Assembly (NCBI GenBank): GCA_002127415.1
Contig: MWJR01000053.1
Coordinates: forward strand, 1 to 5,990
From: Calditrichaeota bacterium AABM5.125.24
Lineage (GTDB): Bacteria; Electryoneota; AABM5-125-24; Hatepunaeales; Hatepunaeaceae
DNA length: 5,990 bases
Direction: 5' to 3'
This document shows, one piece after another, positions 1 to 5,172 of this stretch. The first letter of the stretch is position 1, and each line of letters opens with the position of its first letter. The translations under genes and the position numbers were made by a program. The notes beneath the pieces were generated by a model that saw nothing but the letters and a program-made list of their open reading frames with translations, was not told the origin of the DNA and did not search any database.

Positions 1-1014
1 CAGGAAGATTGTTTGTGCTTACACAATTCGACGGAGAGACACATCTTATCGTTGAACAGACGGATAGTTGAAGAACGTCGACAGGCACTTCATATAGACG
101 CTGTTCGACCATGGGATATGTATTGTGATCAATATGGAATGGATCGACTGAGACCCTTCGAATCAATCATCATGCTCTCCAGTGGCTGTCGTGAAATCTT
201 CGGTAGAATTGATAAGGAGTTTGGTGATAATTTTCAGATGATGATTGATTTTAGTCTTCTTGATCTTGAGAGCCGCAAAGATAAAGCGCCGTTAAATTAC
301 CAGATGCCACTGCCAGAAGTTCGGCTGCCTTATATATTTATGAGTGTAGTTGGGCTCAATCATGACGTCTTCGCCCTTCTGCACGAAGGCGGACACGCTT
401 TACACCAGTTTGCTTTTCGTGAAGAGCCGCTCCTTGAATATCGCAGTAGTCCTAACGAATTTGCAGAAGTGGCGGCAATGAGTATCGAGTTGTTGAGTTT
501 GGCATATTTAGATGTTTTTTATAATCGAGGCAATGCAGCACGTGCCCGTCGTAGACACTTTGAAGACACAATCGGATTGTTTCCAGAGGTTGGGATTATC
601 GATACGTTCCAGCACTGGATTTATACCCATCCGGAGCACACCTCCAGAGAGCGATCAGACCAATGGATTAATCTGATGGAACGGTTCAGTATAGGGGTGG
701 ATTGGACTGGTTTGGAAGAGGCTTATCGTTATTACTGGCACAGTATCCCCCACATTTTCTTGAGGCCGTTCTATTTTATCGAGTATGCGGTCGCCCAGCT
801 TGGTGCGCTACAGATATGGCAGAACAGTCGAAAGGATAAGGATGGTGCTATTAAGGCATTTAAGTCGGCGCTGCGGCTCGGTGGGTCGAGGCCATTACCG
901 GAATTGTTCCGGGTGGCTAACATCAAGTTCGACTTCTCCGATAGAATTATTCAGCCGTTGATGACTGAGGTGTATGAAGAGGTCAAACGACAGAGGGAGA
1001 TGGAGAGTAAGTGA
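1..1014 (+). CDS. M3-family (PepF-like) zinc oligoendopeptidase, C-terminal part, 5' truncated by window edge
   Basis: Zinc metallopeptidase of the M3 oligoendopeptidase family, which cleaves short peptides, normally in the cytoplasm. The frame is open from base 1, giving 337 codons before the TGA at 1012-1014. Family members are usually about 560-600 residues, so roughly the first 40% lies outside the window. What is visible: LRPF and RPWD-type segments typical of the helical core near codons 35-52, the HEGGH zinc motif at 382-396 (two His ligands and the catalytic Glu), and the likely third ligand Glu in NEFAEVAAM about 24 residues later, matching the usual EVAST position. Near the C terminus, PHIFLRPFYFIEYAVAQLG matches the His/Tyr substrate-binding region of M3 enzymes. 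A TTG at 13 is the first start-like codon, but coding continues upstream of it, so it is not the true start. A strong terminator follows 17 bp after the stop. The exact subfamily and substrate cannot be read from this fragment. Confidence 0.9.
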   Translation, partial: QEDCLCLHNSTERHILSLNRRIVEERRQALHIDAVRPWDMYCDQYGMDRLRPFESIIMLSSGCREIFGRIDKEFGDNFQMMIDFSLLDLESRKDKAPLNYQMPLPEVRLPYIFMSVVGLNHDVFALLHEGGHALHQFAFREEPLLEYRSSPNEFAEVAAMSIELLSLAYLDVFYNRGNAARARRRHFEDTIGLFPEVGIIDTFQHWIYTHPEHTSRERSDQWINLMERFSIGVDWTGLEEAYRYYWHSIPHIFLRPFYFIEYAVAQLGALQIWQNSRKDKDGAIKAFKSALRLGGSRPLPELFRVANIKFDFSDRIIQPLMTEVYEEVKRQREMESK

Positions 1015-1031
1015 AGTTAATGTAAGAGTAG

Positions 1032-1057
1032 GGTGGGCGTTATCGCTCACCTTTTAT
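1032..1057 (+). terminator. Rho-independent terminator of the M3 peptidase gene
   Basis: GGTGGGCG (1032-1039) pairs with CGCTCACC (1044-1051) around a TTAT loop, giving an 8-bp GC-rich stem. It is followed at once by TTTTAT. One pair is a G-U wobble in the + strand RNA and would be a C-A mismatch in the opposite transcript; there is no T run on the - side. It is therefore oriented to stop + strand transcription 17 bp after the peptidase stop codon. Confidence 0.85.
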
Positions 1058-1110
1058 AACTTGACATCGGCCACGTAATCTGGTGCATATGAAATATTAC
1101 TATACCTGTC

Positions 1111-1153
1111 TGACCCGGTCATCCCGAAGCTTCGGGATGGCCGGGTCATTTTT
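1111..1153 (+). terminator. Long palindrome with T run: second terminator or intergenic palindromic repeat
   Basis: Arms 1111-1129 and 1130-1148 are reverse complements at 18 of 19 positions, centred on AAGCTT at 1127-1132. The one exception is T1119 opposite G1140, a U-G wobble in + strand RNA. ATTTTT follows at 1148-1153. In RNA this is a stem of about 17 bp with a small loop, very stable, with a U tract on the + side only. It could be a backup terminator behind the one at 1032. Because it is far longer than needed, it could also be a copy of a dispersed palindromic element; copy number cannot be judged from one window. Confidence 0.6.
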
Positions 1154-1317
1154 ACGACTGAAAATCCTGATATGATCAAGCGCCTTGAAACTGTATCAGT
1201 TATGGATTCTGGTTTCCGCCAGAAGAACTAACTATTTCTGATTCTAAAATACCATTTACGAATAGCAATAAGATATTTTGTGAGTCGAACGAGAGGTCTG
1301 ACACAATAACGCTGAAC
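1154..1317. other. Intergenic DNA between convergent genes, no gene seen
   Basis: No plausible coding frame was found between the palindrome and the kinase stop. The only structure is a short inverted repeat, TTCTGG (1207-1212) with CCAGAA (1219-1224), 6 bp with a 6-base spacer and no T run on either side. The kinase, ending at 1318 on the - strand, has no obvious terminator of its own here. Its transcript would have to end by Rho or at the 1111-1148 palindrome, which lacks a U tract in that direction. Confidence 0.6.
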
Positions 1318-4300
1318 TCAGCCTTTCAGCATCTCTTTTACCTCCTGCACCAATTTCCTGGGGTGGAACGGCTTTCTCAGAAGCGGTATGCTGGCGTCCA
1401 GATCCGTCTCATCTGTGGCCCCGGATATATATATAACCTTCACCCCGTGCCATAGACGTCTCAGCTTATCTACGAGTTCAGCTCCTCCGATGTTCGGCAT
1501 ATAGACATCCGAGATTACCAGGTCAACAGGCTTCTCCAGCTCCTTGCATATCTGAAGGGCTTCTTTTCCGGAAGAGGCCTCGATGATCCTATATCCGAAT
1601 TCTTTGAGTATCTGTGCTGCCATATTACGGACGGCTTCGTCATCTTCCACTACCAGTATGGTTTCACTTGGTCTGGCTCTTTCCTTGACTTCGAGCTCCT
1701 TTTCCTCTTTCCCGGCCTTCTCCATAACCCTGGGCAGATAGATCCTCAGGGTTGTGCCCTCGTCCAGCTTGCTTTCTACCTCGATATACCCCCCGCACTT
1801 CTTGATAATCCCATACACCGTGGAGAGGCCCAAGCCGGCACCCTTTGCCATCTTCTTGGTGGTGAAGAAGGGGTCGAACATCCGTCTCCTTGCATCCTCG
1901 GTCATACCGCAGCCGGTGTCGGTAAACCTCAACATAACATAAGGACCGGGTGGAATATCAGTCCTGGTCAGGTGTTGATCTTCATTCAGCTCGATGTTTG
2001 ACGTTTCGATGGTCAGCTTACCGCCGTCGGGCATAGCTTCACGGGCGTTGGTGGTCAGATTGACAATAATCCGTTCAATCTGCTCTGTATCGACTTTAAC
2101 CTTCCACAGTTTCTTCTCGGTAATATTTTCCAGGTCTATGTATTTGCCCATGAGCCGTTGCAGCGACTTGTCCATCTCGTCCAGGATCTTATTCAGATTC
2201 TGGACCTTCGCATCCATCTTATGCTTGCCTGCGAAGGTCAGGAGCTGCCAGGTGAGGTTAGAGCCGCTCTCTGTCGCCTGGATAATCTGTTCGAGGTTAT
2301 ACCTTATGGGGTCGCCGCTCCTAAGCGACATCATACCGAGATCGGAATGCCCGGTGATGATGGTGAGCAATTCATTGAAGTCATGAGCCACCGCTCCCGA
2401 CAGTCGCTCGGCAGTCTCTATCTTCTCCGCCTCTCGCAGCTGGATTTCTCGCCTCCATGTTTCATCCTCGGCGCGTTTGCGCTCTGTGGTATCAGTTATC
2501 GTCACCAGGACGGCTGACTTACCCTTGTATGTGATGGGCTTTGTATAGAGGTCGATCCAGATGGTCTCACCTGATTTCTGGGTGGCTTTTACCGAAGAGG
2601 GGGAGGCCGCAACTCTGGCACTGGATTGCCTTCTGCTCCTTATCTGCTTCAGGTAGGTCTCGCGGTCGTCGGGATGGATGATGGTCTCGAGGTCAAATGT
2701 GGGTGAATTCAAGATCTCACCGATGGTGTATCCTAATATCTCGGCGAATCTGGGGTTTGCATACTGAACTGTTCCCCCCTCCAGGATGCAGGTTCCGATG
2801 GATGTCTGTTCGGCGATCAACCTGAATTTCTGTTCTGATTGCTCGAGATCCCGTTTGGCCATCTTCAGGTCGGTGACATCGCGGCAGGCGGCGATGAGGA
2901 CGTTCTTATTGCCCCAGCGACCCAGGTTGAGCCTGGTCTCAACCGGTATGACGGTCTTATCGCTGGCGAGCAGAGGGATGTTGTAGGTCCTGGTCTTGCC
3001 TGCCACCGTGTCGGCCAGGATTGCGGTCGCTTCATCTCGCAGATTGGGTGGATGCAGCTCGAAGATATTCATCCCCGATAGCTCCTCATTGGTATAATCC
3101 AGGCGCTTGATAGCGGCGCTGTTGACGTTCAGAATATGTCCCTTGGAATCGAGAACAAAGATGAACTCTTCCAGGGTATCAAACAGCATCTGCAGGTCGG
3201 TTCGGGTCTTCCGCTGTGCTTCGGCTGCCTGTTCCATCGATTCAAGTGTTCCTAACAGCTCCTCTTCGGAATGATCCAGTTTTTCCAGAACCTCAGGGTT
3301 TATGTGCTCGATGCGCCCCTGCTCATCGTGTATGAAGAGGAAATCCTTCATAGTGTTGAACAGGGTCTGTAGTTTTGCGCGGTTCTCGAGTAGTTCAGCT
3401 TCGTTTTGCCCCTGCTGCTCGATCTGTTTGATCAACCTGGCGTTGGTTTCGGCGAGTTCCGTGGTTCGTTCCTCGACTTTACTGTCGATTTCGGACTGCA
3501 AATTCTCAAGTTTCTCTTCCATCCGCTTGTGGGAGGTGATGTCGGTTCCGATGCCGACGAAAGCCACCACCCTGCCCTTCTCATCGCGTTCGGCTCGATA
3601 TGACCAGGCTATCCACTTCCACCCGAGAGCGGTCAGGGTTCGGTGCTCGAGCTGGCTGCTGTATGGTTCACGGGACAGCGCTTTCAGGGCTCTGCTGGTG
3701 GCATCGATGTCATCTTCGTGCACCGGTGTGGTGTATTTTTTCCCCAGCAGTTCCTGTTCGATCTTGCCGAAGGTCTTGCAGAAGGCCGGATTGACGAACA
3801 GGAAGCTTCCGTCGGTATCAGTCTTGAACACAAGTTCGGTCTGATCCTCGGTAAGCAGACGATATTTTTCTTCGCTCTTCCTCTGATTCTCCTCCGCCAG
3901 TATTCTGGGTGTGATATCCCGTGAGAGCTCAATCTGTTCGACCTTTTTTCCATCCGAGGAGACCTGCCGGTAATACCAGGCTTCGATATTCCTGTAGAAG
4001 CCGTCCTTATGCCGCAGGCGGTATATTATATGCAGCGGCTTTTCGAAGTTGGATTGTTCCCAATTTCTCCAGGTCGACAGATACCTGGCCTGGTCGTCGA
4101 GGTGGATCAGTTTCTTTTGGGCTTCATAGCTCAGACGGTTCCATTCATCAAGAGTATAGCCGCTCCAGCCCTCGCTCCGGTTCCAGAAGACATACTTCTT
4201 CTCTGTGATGTCCTGCACAGCCAGCATTATCGGCAGGTGTTCCACCAGAATCCGAAACTGCTCTTCACTTTCCCTCAGATGTTTCTCGGTCTTCTGGAGG

Positions 4301-4563
4301 GATTTCTGCAGAGCGTTTTGATTCTCTTCATTCTCCTTAAGCAGATTCTGAGTCTGGGCGAGCTCCTGTTCAGATGCCTTGAGCTGTGCGTAGCGGAGGT
4401 TGAGCTCCTCCTCGACCTCCTTGTGTTCGGTTCCAATGGCTTCCAGCTGGGTCTTCTCTGCCCGATCGCGCTCAGCCAACTGGGCTTCCAGTTCAGATAT
4501 CCTTTTGCGCAAGCCCTGTAGCTGTTCTGGAAGTTCCTTTTGTGTACTGTTCTCTTTATTCAT
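1318..4563 (-). CDS. Soluble multi-PAS hybrid sensor histidine kinase with C-terminal receiver
   Basis: Two-component hybrid kinase of 1081 residues. Order: coiled coil about 10-97; PAS1 about 98-220; PAS2 about 230-347; coiled-coil linker about 345-395; a half PAS 398-439; PAS4 about 457-570; PAS5 about 575-697; phosphoacceptor domain about 710-780 with H727 in VAHDFNELL; ATPase domain about 825-945; receiver about 967-1080. The ATPase domain shows the N box (N835, N839), DTGCGM (882-887), FDPFFTTK (896-903) and GAGLGLS (908-914). The receiver shows acidic D974/D975, phosphoacceptor D1019 followed by YMP, S1047 and K1064. All catalytic residues needed for autophosphorylation and intramolecular transfer are present. 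There is no signal peptide or membrane segment, so it should sense a cytoplasmic cue through its PAS domains; the ligand is unknown. The ATG is supported by AGGAGA at 4569-4574. No output regulator is adjacent, so the final target is unknown. E731 replaces the usual second Asn of HDFNN. Confidence 0.96.
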   Translation of the reverse strand: MNKENSTQKELPEQLQGLRKRISELEAQLAERDRAEKTQLEAIGTEHKEVEEELNLRYAQLKASEQELAQTQNLLKENEENQNALQKSLQKTEKHLRESEEQFRILVEHLPIMLAVQDITEKKYVFWNRSEGWSGYTLDEWNRLSYEAQKKLIHLDDQARYLSTWRNWEQSNFEKPLHIIYRLRHKDGFYRNIEAWYYRQVSSDGKKVEQIELSRDITPRILAEENQRKSEEKYRLLTEDQTELVFKTDTDGSFLFVNPAFCKTFGKIEQELLGKKYTTPVHEDDIDATSRALKALSREPYSSQLEHRTLTALGWKWIAWSYRAERDEKGRVVAFVGIGTDITSHKRMEEKLENLQSEIDSKVEERTTELAETNARLIKQIEQQGQNEAELLENRAKLQTLFNTMKDFLFIHDEQGRIEHINPEVLEKLDHSEEELLGTLESMEQAAEAQRKTRTDLQMLFDTLEEFIFVLDSKGHILNVNSAAIKRLDYTNEELSGMNIFELHPPNLRDEATAILADTVAGKTRTYNIPLLASDKTVIPVETRLNLGRWGNKNVLIAACRDVTDLKMAKRDLEQSEQKFRLIAEQTSIGTCILEGGTVQYANPRFAEILGYTIGEILNSPTFDLETIIHPDDRETYLKQIRSRRQSSARVAASPSSVKATQKSGETIWIDLYTKPITYKGKSAVLVTITDTTERKRAEDETWRREIQLREAEKIETAERLSGAVAHDFNELLTIITGHSDLGMMSLRSGDPIRYNLEQIIQATESGSNLTWQLLTFAGKHKMDAKVQNLNKILDEMDKSLQRLMGKYIDLENITEKKLWKVKVDTEQIERIIVNLTTNAREAMPDGGKLTIETSNIELNEDQHLTRTDIPPGPYVMLRFTDTGCGMTEDARRRMFDPFFTTKKMAKGAGLGLSTVYGIIKKCGGYIEVESKLDEGTTLRIYLPRVMEKAGKEEKELEVKERARPSETILVVEDDEAVRNMAAQILKEFGYRIIEASSGKEALQICKELEKPVDLVISDVYMPNIGGAELVDKLRRLWHGVKVIYISGATDETDLDASIPLLRKPFHPRKLVQEVKEMLKG

Positions 4564-4568
4564 CTGTC

Positions 4569-4574
4569 TCTCCT
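4569..4574 (-). promoter_or_regulatory. Ribosome binding site of the hybrid kinase
   Basis: AGGAGA on the - strand lies 5 bases before the ATG at 4561-4563. It fixes the start of the 1081-residue frame rather than any internal Met. Confidence 0.85.
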
Positions 4575-4587
4575 GGGAAGAGCGGGT

Positions 4588-4613
4588 GTTCAGGGGATAT
4601 TCTAAACCTGAAC
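4588..4613. repeat. Inverted repeat in the kinase leader
   Basis: GTTCAGG (4588-4594) and CCTGAAC (4607-4613) are perfect 7-bp inverted arms with a 12-base spacer. The repeat lies between the predicted transcription start (about 4628) and the ribosome site (4569-4574). It could be a dimer-binding operator or a leader hairpin; there is no U run, so it is not an intrinsic terminator. A further CCTGAA half-site overlaps the -10 region at 4630-4635. Confidence 0.5.
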
Positions 4614-4634
4614 CGGAGGTTTTAGTAACCCTGA

Positions 4635-4663
4635 ATTTTAATTAAAGATATACCATATGTCAA
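4635..4663 (-). promoter_or_regulatory. Sigma70-type promoter of the hybrid kinase
   Basis: On the - strand the -35 box is TTGACA (4658-4663, perfect consensus). A 17-bp spacer follows, then the -10 box TAAAAT (4635-4640, 5 of 6). Transcription would start near 4628, giving a leader of about 65 bases. The position directly upstream of the kinase and the consensus spacing make this the best promoter in the window. Confidence 0.75.
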
Positions 4664-4683
4664 GTGGCAATCTTAAAGTTGAT

Positions 4684-4949
4684 TTATGAGGATGCCTTTA
4701 CGTTGATACAGTTGGAAGAGAGTCGTTTCACGCACCTCTCAACCACGCCGGTCTCGAAGTGCGAGGTGGTGGTGAACAGGATCGCCATTTCGCTCTCAAC
4801 CCGCTTGGCGCCGGGGGGATAGGTGTTCCAGTAGGTCCATTCCAGGCCGTTCATCCCGGTGGCGTTGCTGATGCCGATGGTGCGGTAAGTGGGACGGTCA
4901 GGTGTGGATGACGGCGCTTCAGCATCTCAACTACCAGTTCCGGTTTGAT
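4684..4949 (-). pseudogene. Decayed coding remnant, family not recognised
   Basis: On the - strand the frame ending at TAA (4684-4686) stays open back to 4926 and reads like a real protein, including segments RTIGISNATGMNG, LEWTYWNTYPPGAKR and HFETGVVERCVKRL. Upstream, a second frame reads IKPELVVEMLKRRHPHLTV (4893-4949). The two join smoothly if one base is restored in the C run of GTCCCACTTAC near 4888-4895. The second frame is closed by TGA at 4950-4952. This pattern (coding-like residues, frameshift, upstream stop, no ribosome site or proper start) suggests the 3' end of a broken gene. The intact tail alone, from an ATG at 4852-4854, would encode 56 residues. I could not place the sequence in a family. 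Confidence 0.5.
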
Positions 4950-4963
4950 TCAACATCGGTCAA

Positions 4964-5104
4964 TTAGCGCTTGCAGCAGTCTGCTTCTAACAAAAGACTT
5001 CCGATCTCATCGCCTGTCAAGGATTTGGTCTCGTCACACTGTAAAACATATGACCCGTTGAGCTATTCTGATTCAGGCTTGATTTCCAGGTGTGGAAGGG
5101 GCAT
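4964..5104 (-). pseudogene. Possible small reading frame interrupted by an amber codon
   Basis: On the - strand an ATG at 5102-5104 begins MPLPHLEIKPESE, followed by TAG at 5063-5065. In the same frame, 32 further codons begin LNGSYVLQCDETKSLTGDE and end CCKR before TAA at 4964-4966. The residues after the TAG look protein-like and faintly recall the loop before the last helices of some IS4/IS1634-type transposases, but no catalytic motif is present. There is no ribosome site before the ATG. It may be a remnant, or chance. Low confidence. Confidence 0.2.
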
Positions 5105-5107
5105 ATT
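5079..5107 (+). promoter_or_regulatory. Possible promoter of the FAD-linked oxidase
   Basis: TTGATT (5079-5084), then 17 bp, then CATATT (5102-5107, 4 of 6). Alternatively TATTAT (5104-5109, 5 of 6) with a 19-bp spacer. The -10 box would sit inside the left arm of the inverted repeat at 5101-5134, the usual place for a repressor operator. Weaker than the kinase promoter. Confidence 0.35.
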
Positions 5108-5134
5108 ATTTAAGAGATGCGTAGAATAATATGC
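5101..5134. repeat. Perfect 10-bp inverted repeat upstream of the oxidase (operator candidate)
   Basis: GCATATTATT (5101-5110) and AATAATATGC (5125-5134) are exact reverse complements with a 14-base spacer. The right arm overlaps an adjacent direct repeat: ATGCGTA at 5117-5123 and again at 5131-5137, period 14. The cluster ends 39 bp before the oxidase ATG. An AT-rich inverted repeat in this position fits an operator for a dimeric regulator. As RNA it would be a weak AT-rich hairpin without a U run, so it is not a terminator. Confidence 0.5.
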
Positions 5135-5172
5135 GTAACATATTCAGGTGATACCATAGCTGTTTCGCTCAG

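Noticed and set aside
13..1014. TTG at 13 as the start of the peptidase
   Set aside because: The frame is open to base 1 and the family's N-terminal lobe is missing, so the gene starts outside the window.
1061..1153. TTGACA at 1061-1066 as a promoter for a small RNA ending at the 1111-1148 palindrome
   Set aside because: No acceptable -10 box at 16-19 bp (TGCATA and neighbours are poor), so a lone -35 match is not enough.
1207..1224. Hairpin TTCTGG/CCAGAA as the kinase terminator
   Set aside because: Six-base stem with no U run in either direction.
3302..3844. 180-codon + strand frame inside the kinase gene
   Set aside because: Antisense shadow of the kinase; Ser/Cys-rich composition typical of reverse-frame reading, with no motif.
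4009..4521. 170-codon + strand frame inside the kinase gene
   Set aside because: Antisense shadow of the N-terminal coiled-coil and PAS1 region; Leu-rich because Glu/Lys/Gln codons are read in reverse.
4964..5062. Transposase fragment of the IS4/IS1634 type
   Set aside because: Only a faint resemblance over about 20 residues; no catalytic residues, terminal inverted repeats or target duplication were found.
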